Source: Curtobacterium luteum (lineage in GTDB: Bacteria > Actinomycetota > Actinomycetes > Actinomycetales > Microbacteriaceae). Taken from it: a stretch of DNA of 64,000 nucleotides. The notes below the pieces were generated by a model. The model searched no databases, was not told the origin of the DNA, and worked only from the letters and a program-made list of their open reading frames with translations. The position numbers were made by a program, and so were the translations under genes. Positions 1 to 7,972 of this stretch are shown piece by piece. Position 1 is the first letter of the stretch, and each line of letters begins with the position of its first letter. The stretch is from contig NZ_BMOI01000011.1 of the NCBI RefSeq assembly GCF_014646995.1, positions 1-64,000 of the forward strand, read 5' to 3'.

Positions 1-181
1 GAGCCACGGGGTCAATAAATTGGCATTGACAATGTGCACGCTGTTGAGTTCTCAAGGACCAGACGCACTCCCCACTCCGTCCGCAGTTCAGCGGGCATCG
101 TCAGAGAGGCTGGTTGGTTGCCCGGGCGAGACTCGGAGGCGACCGTTCCGGCCGTTCCGTTCTCCGCCTCAGCGGCAACGA
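1..181 (-). promoter_or_regulatory. rRNA operon leader (16S rRNA lies off the left edge)
   Basis: Read on the minus strand, the last 60 bases contain CTTGAGAACTCAACAG (41-56) followed by GCGTGCAC. This word resembles the boxA-type antitermination/processing leader found just upstream of 16S rRNA in many actinobacteria. A promoter lies directly upstream at 188-217 and no open reading frame fits this stretch. The 16S gene itself is not in the window, so the identification rests on leader similarity and promoter position. Confidence 0.65.
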
Positions 182-187
182 GTGATT

Positions 188-217
188 ACTTTACGCAGAG
201 GTGAACAGGAGCGCCAA
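188..217 (-). promoter_or_regulatory. rrn promoter (-35 TTGGCG, -10 TAAAGT)
   Basis: On the minus strand a -35-like TTGGCG (212-217) is followed after 18 bases by a -10-like TAAAGT (188-193). It directs transcription leftwards into the boxA-like leader. It sits downstream of the end of rlmN, so rlmN and the rRNA operon are transcribed the same way from separate promoters. Confidence 0.55.
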
Positions 218-241
218 CACGGGTCGCATCCCGGGCGTGTC

Positions 242-281
242 GTACCCCGACTTCCCCGGAACCACGCGGAAGTCGGGGTAC
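242..281. terminator. 14-bp inverted repeat between rlmN and the rrn promoter
   Basis: GTACCCCGACTTCC (242-255) and its exact reverse complement (268-281) form a 14-bp stem with a 12-base loop. There is no T-run. A weaker 10-bp pair (286-295 with 337-346) lies nearer the rlmN stop. Position fits a terminator for rlmN that insulates the rRNA promoter; function is inferred. Confidence 0.5.
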
Positions 282-436
282 TCGAGCCGTGCCGGCGGCT
301 GCCGGGGCGCCCCCGGGGACGACGGAAGGCTCCCCACCGGCACGGCCGAGCCGCCGCTGGCGCGTCGCCTCGGGACCGGCGGCATGGGCCCAGGTGCGAA
401 CCCGCACCGTGCCTCCAGGCAGACCTGCCCAGCCGT

Positions 437-1669
437 CTACTCAGCCGCAGCCAACTGGCCGCACGCCCCGTCGATCTCCTTGCCGCGGGTGTCGCGGAGG
501 GTCGTCGGGATGCCGGCGGCGTTGAGCCGACGCACGAACTCGTCCTGCACGTGCGGCTCGGACGACGTCCACACGGAGCCGGGCGTCGGGTTGAGCGGGA
601 TCGGGTTCACGTGCACCCACCCCCGACCGCGAGCGTTGAGCTTCTCGGCGAGCAGGTCGGCACGCCAGGCGTGGTCGTTCATGTCCTTGATGAGCGCGTA
701 CTCGATCGAGACCCGCCGGCCGGTCTTCGCGTAGTACTCGTACGCGGCGTCGATGGCCTCGTCGGCCTTCCACCGCGAGTTCACCGGGATGAGCTCGTCA
801 CGGAGCTCGTCGTCGGGCGCGTGCAACGACAGCGCGAACGTGATCGGGATGTTCTCGTCCGCGAGCTTCTTGATCGCGGGCACGAGGCCGACCGTCGACA
901 CCGTGATGCCTCGGGCGCTCATGCCGAGGCCGTTCGGCTGCGGCGCGACCATGGTCCGGACGGCGTCCATCACCCGCTTGTAGTTCGCCAGCGGCTCCCC
1001 CATGCCCATGAACACGATGTTCGTCACACGTTCGGCGTCGACGCGGTCCTGCCCGCCCTTCCGCGGGTCACCTCCGAGCTCCCCTGCGGCGATCGCGGCG
1101 TTCGCCCGCACGATCTGCTCGATGATCTCGGCGGTCGACATGTTCCGGGTCAGCCCGGCCTGCCCCGTCGCGCAGAACGGGCAGTTCATGCCGCACCCGG
1201 CCTGGGACGAGACGCACAGGGTGATGCGGCCGGGGTACCGCATGAGCACCGACTCGACCAGGGCGCCGTCGTGCAGCTTCCAGAGGAACTTGATCGTGTC
1301 GCCGTTGTCCGTCGCCAGGCGCCGGGTCTCGGTGAGGAGCGGCGGGAGCATGCCCGCCACGAGCTCCTCCCGCTGAGCGGCCGGCAGGTCCGTCATCCGC
1401 GCCGGATCGGACGTGTGGTGCGTGAAGTAGTGCGTCGACAGCTGCTTGGCACGGAAGCCGGGCAGGCCGAGCTCCTTGACCTTCTCGACGCGCTCCTCGA
1501 CCGTGAGGTCGGCCAGGTGCACGGGCGGCTTGCCCCGCTTCGGGGACGCGAACTGCAGGAGCGGTCGGCCCTCGGTGTCGGTCTGCTGCGGCCAGCCTTC
1601 CGTGCGCGGGCGCACCTGTGGACGAGCAGAACGCTGCTCTTCGAACGGGGTGCGGGTCTCGGCGGCCAT
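437..1669 (-). CDS. rlmN: 23S rRNA/tRNA adenine-C2 methyltransferase RlmN
   Basis: A radical-SAM enzyme that methylates C2 of A2503 in 23S rRNA and of A37 in some tRNAs. The 410-residue protein has the CxxxCxxC iron-sulfur motif (Cys159, 163, 166, in CGMNCPFC), the preceding LCVSSQAGC segment with the RlmN-specific Cys152, and a C-terminal GACGQL carrying the second catalytic Cys. Length fits the family. A GTG precedes the ATG by one codon; the ATG at 1669 is preferred because TAAACT (1676-1681) lies exactly six bases upstream, the spacing of a leaderless transcript. The gene is single, facing the rRNA operon. Confidence 0.95.
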   Translation of the reverse strand: MAAETRTPFEEQRSARPQVRPRTEGWPQQTDTEGRPLLQFASPKRGKPPVHLADLTVEERVEKVKELGLPGFRAKQLSTHYFTHHTSDPARMTDLPAAQREELVAGMLPPLLTETRRLATDNGDTIKFLWKLHDGALVESVLMRYPGRITLCVSSQAGCGMNCPFCATGQAGLTRNMSTAEIIEQIVRANAAIAAGELGGDPRKGGQDRVDAERVTNIVFMGMGEPLANYKRVMDAVRTMVAPQPNGLGMSARGITVSTVGLVPAIKKLADENIPITFALSLHAPDDELRDELIPVNSRWKADEAIDAAYEYYAKTGRRVSIEYALIKDMNDHAWRADLLAEKLNARGRGWVHVNPIPLNPTPGSVWTSSEPHVQDEFVRRLNAAGIPTTLRDTRGKEIDGACGQLAAAE

Positions 1670-1675
1670 CACGCC

Positions 1676-1681
1676 AGTTTA
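1676..1681 (-). promoter_or_regulatory. -10 box TAAACT of rlmN, leaderless
   Basis: TAAACT on the minus strand ends six bases before the rlmN ATG, and no Shine-Dalgarno is present, so transcription probably starts at the A of the start codon. Confidence 0.45.
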
Positions 1682-1745
1682 CGGGAGCCCTCGGACACGC
1701 GCAGGACACCGGCGCCGCGCGGCCGGTGCGGGCGCTCGACGCGGA

Positions 1746-2702
1746 TCAGCTCCCGGCGGGCAGCAGGCGCGCGAAGTGGTGCGCGTCCGGGTACATCGGG
1801 ACGATGTCGACGACCTCGCCCGGGTGCGGCGCCTGGAGCACGAGCCCCTGGCCGAGGTAGATGCCCACGTGGTCCTCGTTGTCGTACACGACGAGGTCGC
1901 CCGGCTTCGCCTCGGACTCCGGGATCGTGGTCGCGGCGGCGTCCTGCGTCGGCACGTAGTGGACGAGCGGGATGCCCACGGCCGCGTAGGCGACCATCGT
2001 CAGCCCGGAACAGTCGATGCCCGCGTGGGAGGCGCCACCCTCGACGTACGGGTCACCCAGGTACTGCAGCGCGGTGGCGAGGACGGTCGCGCGGTCGCCG
2101 CCCTCGGAGAGTGCCGCCGAGATCGCGGACTCGGCCTGGGCCGTCGTGACGCCGAAGCGGGTGACCACGGTCGGGTACGACACGACCGTGGTGGTGGTCG
2201 AGACGCCGTCGATCGCCGTCACCGGGACCTCGACGTCGTGGGCGACGGTGTAGGTCTGCAGCTCCCCCGCCGGGACGCCCGCGAGGGCGGTCTGCGAGGT
2301 CGTCGTGCCCGAGTGGGCGTCGGTGGACGGGGTCGCCGCGTTCGCGGGCACCGCGAGCGTCAGGCTCGAGGTCACGGCGAGCGCCGGGGCCAGGAGGATC
2401 GCGGCGCGCTTGGCGTTCGCGGCGCGACGGACGTGGCGCGGGTCCAGTGCGCGCTCGGCCCGGAGCGCTGCGGTGCGGGAGAGTACGGCGGAACCGGCGG
2501 CGGCCACGGGGACCGGCCGCATCGCGACCACCCGGGCCTGCTTCGCGGGCTCGACGAAGGTCGAGCGGGCCGCTGCGGGGCCGAGGGCCGATCGGCGGCC
2601 ACGGGGACGGCGGAGCGCGGCGTCCGGGGCGGGCGTCGCGGGTGCGGGCAGCGCCTCGGCGTGCTGGCTGTCGGCTGCTGCGGGCAGAGCGTGGCGTCCC
2701 AT
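1746..2702 (-). CDS. Secreted NlpC/P60 peptidoglycan endopeptidase
   Basis: A cell-wall hydrolase that should cut peptide stems of peptidoglycan. The C-terminal NlpC/P60 domain (about residues 200-318) holds the catalytic Cys231 (GIDCSGLTM) and His278 (EDHVGIYLG). An unusual ~100-residue Ala/Arg/Pro-rich N-terminus precedes a hydrophobic segment at about 100-123 ending in ANAA, which looks like an internal signal peptide or anchor. A GTG start at 2744 is possible, but ATG 2702 has a strong GGAAGGA ribosome-binding site six bases upstream. Upstream GTNACC repeats suggest control by a response regulator. Confidence 0.88.
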   Translation of the reverse strand: MGRHALPAAADSQHAEALPAPATPAPDAALRRPRGRRSALGPAAARSTFVEPAKQARVVAMRPVPVAAAGSAVLSRTAALRAERALDPRHVRRAANAKRAAILLAPALAVTSSLTLAVPANAATPSTDAHSGTTTSQTALAGVPAGELQTYTVAHDVEVPVTAIDGVSTTTTVVSYPTVVTRFGVTTAQAESAISAALSEGGDRATVLATALQYLGDPYVEGGASHAGIDCSGLTMVAYAAVGIPLVHYVPTQDAAATTIPESEAKPGDLVVYDNEDHVGIYLGQGLVLQAPHPGEVVDIVPMYPDAHHFARLLPAGS

Positions 2703-2754
2703 GGTTCCTTCCGTCGCGACCTCGGGAGAGGCGGCCCGGGCCACCCGTCGGAGG

Positions 2755-2784
2755 GGTGACCCGAGAAGGTAACGTATTGGTCAC
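2755..2784 (-). promoter_or_regulatory. GTNACC direct repeats upstream of the NlpC/P60 gene
   Basis: On the minus strand GTGACC, five bases, GTTACC, seven bases, GTCACC occur in a row, 53 bases before the start codon; another GTGACC lies at 2827-2832. Spaced GTNACC repeats resemble sites of OmpR-type regulators such as MtrA or PhoP, which control wall hydrolases in actinobacteria. The regulator is inferred. Confidence 0.35.
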
Positions 2785-2891
2785 GACGGGGCTCCTTGCT
2801 GGGCGGTTCCGGCGTGTTCCTGCGGTTGGTCACAGGAACCATCCATCCGTAGAGGGTCCTCAGATGTGCGGGACCACGTCCGACCCGGCCG

Positions 2892-3608
2892 TCAGACCGA
2901 CGCGATCCGCATGACGGCGGCGATCCGCGCCTCCCGGTCGGCCGCCAGGCGGTCGAGTCGCGACGCGACCTGTCGGACGGACGCGTCCACCGGGCTGTCC
3001 CCCGAGATGTCCCCCGGCAGGGGTGTGCCGGCCCGGAGCGCGAGCGGGAGGACCCCGGCCCAGACCGCGTGGTCCTCGCCGTCGTCCGGCGCCTCGCCCA
3101 CGCCGGCCGCGCGGACCTTGACGCTGGCGCGGTCGAGCGGGAGCTGGAGGACCTGGGTGGCACGGACCTCCTTGGCGGTCATCTCGCGCACCTCCGCGCG
3201 ACGACCGGGCATGAGGTGGTCGGAGACCTGCCACAGCGCCTCGGCCCGGCGGTCCGGCGGCACGACGGTCGCGCGGCCGACGATCATGGCGCTCCGGTAG
3301 TTCGCCGAGCTGTCGAACGTGCTGCGGGCGAAGACGAGCCCGTCGACGTGGGTGACGGTCGCGGCGACCGGGACGCCCTCGGCGCCGGCGTCGAGGAACA
3401 GGCCGCCGCCGGTCGAGCCGTGGAGGAGCAGCACGGGCCCGTCGCCGAGGTCGCCGACGCCGCAGAGGAACGGCAGCACGATCGGGTGGTCGTCCCGGAC
3501 GATGCCGACGTGGGCGACGAGGGCCTCGGCGAGGAGGGCGTGGAGGGTCTCGGGGTCGGTGTGCTGCCGGTCACGGAGGCGGCGGACGGTGAGGGACGGG
3601 GTGCTCAT
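2892..3608 (-). CDS. Pyridoxamine 5'-phosphate oxidase-like flavin-binding protein
   Basis: A 238-residue protein of the split-barrel PPOX superfamily (FMN-binding). Visible features include an N-terminal segment LHALLAEALVAHVGIV followed by the VLPFLCGV strand, LLLHGSTGGG, and FARSTFDSSANYRSAMIVGRA, the pattern of the Pyridox_ox_2/NimA-like branch. The substrate is unknown. It is divergent from a MocR-type regulator whose start codon is only 21 bases away, so that regulator probably controls it. TAGCGT (3615-3620) sits six bases before the ATG, consistent with a leaderless transcript. Confidence 0.8.
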   Translation of the reverse strand: MSTPSLTVRRLRDRQHTDPETLHALLAEALVAHVGIVRDDHPIVLPFLCGVGDLGDGPVLLLHGSTGGGLFLDAGAEGVPVAATVTHVDGLVFARSTFDSSANYRSAMIVGRATVVPPDRRAEALWQVSDHLMPGRRAEVREMTAKEVRATQVLQLPLDRASVKVRAAGVGEAPDDGEDHAVWAGVLPLALRAGTPLPGDISGDSPVDASVRQVASRLDRLAADREARIAAVMRIASV

Positions 3609-3614
3609 GGCGCC

Positions 3615-3673
3615 ACGCTAGGGTCGTGGGTGGACCAGGACGTGGTCCACTTCGCGGGAGGTCCGGTGGACCA
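3615..3673. promoter_or_regulatory. Divergent -10 boxes and MocR-type operator half-sites
   Basis: The minus-strand -10 TAGCGT (3615-3620) and plus-strand -10 TAGGGT (3619-3624) overlap. GTGGACCA occurs at 3630-3637, inverted at 3643-3650 (8-bp arms, 5-base loop) and again direct at 3666-3673. Two direct copies 36 bases apart plus an inverted one match the way MocR/GabR-type regulators bind. The sites overlap the start of the regulator's own reading frame, suggesting autoregulation. Confidence 0.5.
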
Positions 3674-5174
3674 GTCGGTGGGCAAGGTCGCGCATGTCGT
3701 CGCACGGGTGCGGGCCCTGGTGGACAGCGGCGTGCTCCGTGACGGGGACCGGGTGCCGTCGACGCGCGCGATGGCGGCGGAACTCGGGGTGGCGCGAGGG
3801 ACGGTGGTCGCGGCGTACGACCAGTTGGACGGCGAGGGGTACATCCGGACGCGGCAGGGGGCGGCTGCGGTGGTCGTCGGCGGGGGCGGCGCTGGGACGG
3901 TTCCGTCGGCGGAGGGCAGCCGGGCCACGGGTGGCGGCGGCCGCGCCACGCCCGTGGGCGGCCCGGCCACGGGTCGCGGTGGCCGGGCCACGCTCGCGGG
4001 CGACCGCGCCTCGGGCGACGGCAGCACGACCGCGCCGCCTGCGATCCGCCGGGTCCCGCATCCCGGCACCGCGGTCCTCGACGCACGTCCCGGCATCCCC
4101 GCCGTGACGGCGATCTCGCAGCGCGACTGGCGTGCCGCCTGGCGGGCGGCAGCGGACGCCCCGCTGCGGAACGGCCTGTCCGACCCACTCGGGCTCCCGG
4201 AGCTCCGCACGCAGATCGCCGCCCAGCTCGGGCTCACGCGCGGCTTCTCGCCCGACCCCGAGCGCGTGGTGGTCACGGCGGGCACCTCGGACGCGATCTC
4301 CGTCGTCACCGAGGGCCTCCGCACGCTCCTCGGTCGCTCGCCCCGCGTCGCCGTCGAGGACCCCGGCTACCCCACCGGGCGTCGCGCGGTGACGTCGGCC
4401 GGCGGCACCGTGCTCGGCGTGCCGGTCGGGGCGGACGGCCTCGACCTCGACGCCCTCGCGGCGCTGCCGCCCGTGGACGCCGTGATGGTCACGCCGACGC
4501 ACCAGTACCCGCTCGGCTCGGTGATGCCCGTGGCCCGACGCCGGTCGCTGCTCGACTGGGCGACTCGGACGGGGACGCTCGTCCTCGAGGACGACTACGA
4601 CTCCGAGTTCCGGCACCGGGGCAGTCCGGTCCCCGCCCTCGCCGCGCTCGACCGGGCCGGCTCCGTGCTGCACCTCGGCGGCTTCTCGAAGACCTTCGAC
4701 CCGCGGCTGCGGTGTTCCTGGATCGTCCTGCCCGCGGCCGAGGACGACCGCTCCGCGGCGGTGCTCGCGGCGCGCCGGGCCCGCGGTCCGGTGGTCGCCG
4801 AGCCCGTGCAGGTCGCGGTGGCGCACCTCCTGCGGTCCGGCGCGCTCCGACGTCACCTCGGTCGGGTCCGCCGCGACGCCGCACACCGGCGGGAGCAGGT
4901 CCTCGCCCGGGTGGGCGCCTCCGGGGACGCCGGACTGGAGGCCCGTGCCCTGGACGGCGGGCTGCACGCGGTGGTCACGTGGCCGGGTCCGGCGACGGGG
5001 CACGCGGTGGTCGACCGGATGGCGGCGCTCGGGGTCCTCGTGGCGGCGCTCGACGACTACGGCGTGCGGCCCGGCAGCCTGCCGACGGGGGTCGTGCTCG
5101 GGTACGGGGCGCTCACGTCGATCGAGCTCGACCGCGTGCTCGGCCTGCTCGTGTCGGCGATCGCGGCGGGCTGA
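3630..5174 (+). CDS. MocR-family regulator (GntR wHTH fused to type I aminotransferase)
   Basis: A transcription factor of the GabR/PdxR type: an N-terminal GntR winged helix (about residues 10-70, with RVPSTRAMAAELGVARGTVV) joined to a PLP-dependent aminotransferase-like domain that senses an amine or PLP. The PLP lysine is in GGFSKTF. The linker (about 75-140) is a low-complexity Gly/Arg/Ala-Thr repeat. The frame stays open upstream, but GTG 3630 is chosen because TAGGGT ends five bases before it; GTGs at 3642, 3666 and 3678 are alternatives. Likely target: the divergent PPOX-like gene, which would suit a vitamin B6-related role (inference). Confidence 0.85.
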   Translation: MDQDVVHFAGGPVDQSVGKVAHVVARVRALVDSGVLRDGDRVPSTRAMAAELGVARGTVVAAYDQLDGEGYIRTRQGAAAVVVGGGGAGTVPSAEGSRATGGGGRATPVGGPATGRGGRATLAGDRASGDGSTTAPPAIRRVPHPGTAVLDARPGIPAVTAISQRDWRAAWRAAADAPLRNGLSDPLGLPELRTQIAAQLGLTRGFSPDPERVVVTAGTSDAISVVTEGLRTLLGRSPRVAVEDPGYPTGRRAVTSAGGTVLGVPVGADGLDLDALAALPPVDAVMVTPTHQYPLGSVMPVARRRSLLDWATRTGTLVLEDDYDSEFRHRGSPVPALAALDRAGSVLHLGGFSKTFDPRLRCSWIVLPAAEDDRSAAVLAARRARGPVVAEPVQVAVAHLLRSGALRRHLGRVRRDAAHRREQVLARVGASGDAGLEARALDGGLHAVVTWPGPATGHAVVDRMAALGVLVAALDDYGVRPGSLPTGVVLGYGALTSIELDRVLGLLVSAIAAG

Positions 5175-5263
5175 GCGCGGCCAGGGTCGACCGGCCTGTG
5201 CGGCTGAGGCGGAGCGCGGCGGGGGTGCCGGCGGTCGGACCGCGGCTTCGAGAGGCGACGGCG

Positions 5264-6157
5264 TCAGCGCCGCAGGTGCGCCCGGACCCGCTCCTGGACG
5301 GCCGCGGCGTCGTGGTGGTCCCACACCGCGAAGTGGGTCCCGCCCGGCAGCCGCACGAGCTCGGCGCCGGGGATCTCACGCTCCGCTCGCTCGCTGTGCT
5401 CGGGGAGGACGTCGGTGTCCGCGTCACCGTGGACGAGGAGCGTCGGCGTCTGCACCGACCCGAGGTCGAGCATCGTGATGGCACCGAGGTTCTCGACGTC
5501 GTTCCGCCACCCGTCGCGGTGCGGACCCGAGCTGTTGCCCGTGGCGGCGAGGTCGAGGACGAACCGCCGACGGACGGGGTCCGCCATGACGTCGCGGACG
5601 TGCGCGTCGAGGGCGTCACCCCGCAGCGAGCTGACGCCCGCGACGGCCGAACGGACGACAGCGGCCGGGGCGACACGGGCGGCCAGCGCGGAGAGTGCGG
5701 CGCCGGGCCGGGTCTGCGTGACGAACCACTCGGCTGGGGTCGCCCGCGGCGGCGCCCACCGCGCGGAGAGACCCGCAGCGACGACGAGCGACGAGACCCG
5801 CTCGGGGTGCTGGACCGCGAGCCGGTAGGCGCTGGGCCCGCCGCCCGACCACGCGAGCACGCCGACGCGCTCGATGCCGAGCCGGTCGAGCAGCGCGACC
5901 GCCCGGTCGGCATCGTCGTCGAGGCTGCTGCGGCCGTGCCGGACCGGCGTGCCGAGGTACCCGGGACGGGAGACCGTCACGACCCGGAAGCCGTCGGACG
6001 GCAGGAAGCGGGCCATGACGTCCGCGGTGTCCACCCCACCGGGGGTGCCGTGCAGGACCAGCACCGGCTGCCCTTCGCCGCGGACGCGGACGACGTCCCG
6101 CCGCATGCCCCGCACGGAGCCGCTCGAGGTCGGTCCGGGGCGGGTGTCGGGCTGCAT
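5264..6157 (-). CDS. Alpha/beta hydrolase
   Basis: A 297-residue alpha/beta-fold hydrolase of unknown substrate. The oxyanion-hole HG is in LVLHGTPGG (about residue 35), the nucleophile serine in the elbow AWSGGGPSA (about 103-111), an acid in HGDADTDVLP, and the catalytic histidine in GGTHFAVWDHH near the C-terminus. No signal peptide. The -10-like TAGCGT at 6163-6168 lies five bases before the ATG, suggesting a leaderless transcript. It converges on the MocR-type gene. Confidence 0.85.
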   Translation of the reverse strand: MQPDTRPGPTSSGSVRGMRRDVVRVRGEGQPVLVLHGTPGGVDTADVMARFLPSDGFRVVTVSRPGYLGTPVRHGRSSLDDDADRAVALLDRLGIERVGVLAWSGGGPSAYRLAVQHPERVSSLVVAAGLSARWAPPRATPAEWFVTQTRPGAALSALAARVAPAAVVRSAVAGVSSLRGDALDAHVRDVMADPVRRRFVLDLAATGNSSGPHRDGWRNDVENLGAITMLDLGSVQTPTLLVHGDADTDVLPEHSERAEREIPGAELVRLPGGTHFAVWDHHDAAAVQERVRAHLRR

Positions 6158-6226
6158 GCCTCGACGCTAGCCGCGCTCCCCCATCAGTGCGCTCGGGATC
6201 CGCGGAGAGGACGCACTGGAAGACGG

Positions 6227-7201
6227 TCAGCGGACGACGGTCCGACCTCGCAGCCGCAGGGTCTCGGCCGGGTACTCCCCGAACTCCTCGTGGTACGCCC
6301 CGGAGAACCGCCCCATGTGCTTGAACCCGCAGGACAGCGCCACCGCACCCACCGAGGAGACGTCGGGGTCCGCGAGCTGCAGGCCGAGCCGGGCCTTCTC
6401 GAGGCGGATCTCCCGGAGGAACGCCATCGGGGTGAGTCCCTCGTGCCGCTGGAACCCCTCCTGGAGGGTCCGGACGCTGACCCCTGCCGCCTCGGCGATC
6501 TCCGGCACGGTGAGCGCTCGGTCGAACCGCGCGTGCATGAAGGTCTTGGCGCGCTGCACGCCGTTGGCGTGCGGGCCCGCCACGTGGCCGTCCGGCATGG
6601 GCTCGAACGCGGCGAGCACCGCCTCCGCGAGCATCAGGTCGAGGGCATCCCGGGTCTCACCGACCGTGGACCGGTCGAACAACGCCGGCGCGACGGCCCG
6701 GACGACCTCCTGCAGCGGGCCGAGCCGCTCCGGTTCGACGACGATCGGCAGGTTGAGCGGGCGCGGCGCGGCGTCGGAGTCCTTCGTCGCGACCGCTTCG
6801 AGGAAGTCCGCGCTGAAGTGCACGAAGTGGTGCGTGCCGGGGACGGCGTCGATCGCGAACTCCCGTCCGGTGGGGAAAGCCACCGGGACGGCGGGCCGCA
6901 TCGTGACGGAGTCGGGCCGATCGGCGTCGATCACCGTCCCACCGTCCACGGCCCACAGGAGGACGTACTGGCGTTCGGGCTGCAGGATGCCGGTCAACCG
7001 CGAGGTCGAGGACGCCGTCCGGAGGCTCACCCGCCCGTCGCTCATCGTCCGGTAGCGCAACCCGAACCCGCAGTGGTCGTCGAAGCGCAGGTCACGGCCG
7101 TTGTGGACCTCGCGCATGAGCACCACGGCCTCGTACGGGTCGGTGACCGTACGGACGACCTCTTCTGCCGAATGACGACGGGTCCGGGCCGCGCCGTTCA
7201 C
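6227..7201 (-). CDS. AraC-family transcriptional regulator
   Basis: A 324-residue regulator with an N-terminal AraC-binding-like domain (about 10-200, FGLRYRTMSDGRVSLRT) and a C-terminal pair of HTH motifs (RALTVPEIAEAAGVSVRTLQ and CGFKHMGRFSGAYHEEFG). The frame stays open to 7441, but that extension is not domain-like. The start is placed at GTG 7201, which overlaps the stop of a 55-codon upstream ORF in a GTGA junction, so the two are translationally coupled. It resembles regulators of oxygenase operons, but the neighbours give no target. Confidence 0.85.
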   Translation of the reverse strand: MNGAARTRRHSAEEVVRTVTDPYEAVVLMREVHNGRDLRFDDHCGFGLRYRTMSDGRVSLRTASSTSRLTGILQPERQYVLLWAVDGGTVIDADRPDSVTMRPAVPVAFPTGREFAIDAVPGTHHFVHFSADFLEAVATKDSDAAPRPLNLPIVVEPERLGPLQEVVRAVAPALFDRSTVGETRDALDLMLAEAVLAAFEPMPDGHVAGPHANGVQRAKTFMHARFDRALTVPEIAEAAGVSVRTLQEGFQRHEGLTPMAFLREIRLEKARLGLQLADPDVSSVGAVALSCGFKHMGRFSGAYHEEFGEYPAETLRLRGRTVVR

Positions 7202-7365
7202 CGGGTCCTCGATCCGCTCGTCGCCTCGGGCCACCGCAGGTCGGCCAGCGACGGCGTGGGCAGGGTCTCCTCGACCGCCCGACCGCGACGAGCGGCCTTC
7301 CGGAGGCTCCGGTAGGTGGTGATGCGGGCCGGCTGGACCGCGTCGTCCGACTCGTACTTGGTCAT
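7198..7365 (-). CDS. Small 55-residue protein coupled to the AraC regulator
   Basis: An unrecognised small ORF starting MTKYESDDAVQPARITTYRS and ending ATSGSRTR. It has a GGGAG ribosome-binding site seven bases before its ATG, and its TGA overlaps the GTG of the AraC gene by four bases. Composition is charged and mildly basic in the middle (RKAARRGR), with no signal or membrane segment. Either it is a small protein or a leader peptide that sets translation of the regulator. The start signal and exact overlap are the main evidence. Confidence 0.6.
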   Translation of the reverse strand: MTKYESDDAVQPARITTYRSLRKAARRGRAVEETLPTPSLADLRWPEATSGSRTR

Positions 7366-7601
7366 GGTGTGCTCCCTGAATCCACATCATGGTGCCCGTG
7401 CACGTCGCACCACTTGGTCGATTCACGCACTTTCTGGACACAGAACGGACTAGTTGCTATCTCGCACGCTACGCGCGCGGCCGAGGTCGCACATGGACCG
7501 AGCACTCAGGCAGACGCGATCCGCGCCATCCGGATGGGGCCGGCCTGGAGGCACGCCGCCGGTCCGCCGCCCACGTCCTCCCCGGCGTGCGCTCGACGGA
7601 T

Positions 7602-7622
7602 TGTTTGCATAGAATACAAACA
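7602..7622 (+). promoter_or_regulatory. Operator and -10 box of the GntR gene
   Basis: TGTTTG (7602-7607) and CAAACA (7617-7622) form an inverted repeat around the -10 box TAGAAT (7610-7615). The repeat ends on the A of the start codon, so a protein bound here would block the promoter and a leaderless transcript. Shape and place suit autorepression by the YtrA-type GntR encoded next. Confidence 0.55.
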
Positions 7623-7972
7623 TGTTGATCACCGTCGATCCCGCGGCCCGGGTGTCCCTCGCGGAGCAGGTCGCGGCCCAGGTGCGTGTCGCGATCGCCC
7701 GTGGCGATCTCGCAGCCGGTGACCGGTTGCCGTCGGCTCGGGACCTCGCCGCGTCGATCGACGTCAACATGCACACGGTGCTCCGTGCCTACGCGCGACT
7801 GCAGGAGGACGGGCTCATCGAGCTGCGACGGGGGCGTGGCGCGACGGTGCTCCGCTCCGGGAACGCCTCGTTCGACCGACTCCGCAGCCTCGTCGGGGAG
7901 CTGCGTGACCAGGCGGACGCCCTCGGGGTGCCGCTCGACCAACTGATGACGATGCTCCAGGGGGCACGATGA
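7622..7972 (+). CDS. GntR-family regulator, YtrA type
   Basis: A 116-residue repressor with a GntR winged helix (about residues 8-72: VSLAEQVAAQVRVAIARGDL, GDRLPSARDLA, VNMHTVLRAYARLQEDGLI) and a short C-terminal helical tail (about 78-116) in place of a full effector domain. This architecture is that of YtrA-like regulators, which usually control adjacent membrane-protein operons. The stop overlaps the next ATG in an ATGA junction. It probably regulates itself and the DUF1648 gene. Confidence 0.88.
   Translation: MLITVDPAARVSLAEQVAAQVRVAIARGDLAAGDRLPSARDLAASIDVNMHTVLRAYARLQEDGLIELRRGRGATVLRSGNASFDRLRSLVGELRDQADALGVPLDQLMTMLQGAR

Noticed and set aside
2815-2838. GTTCCTG...CAGGAAC hairpin as a riboswitch in front of the NlpC/P60 gene
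   Set aside because: Only a 7-bp stem; I could not place the conserved core of the ydaO c-di-AMP riboswitch in the 160-base leader.
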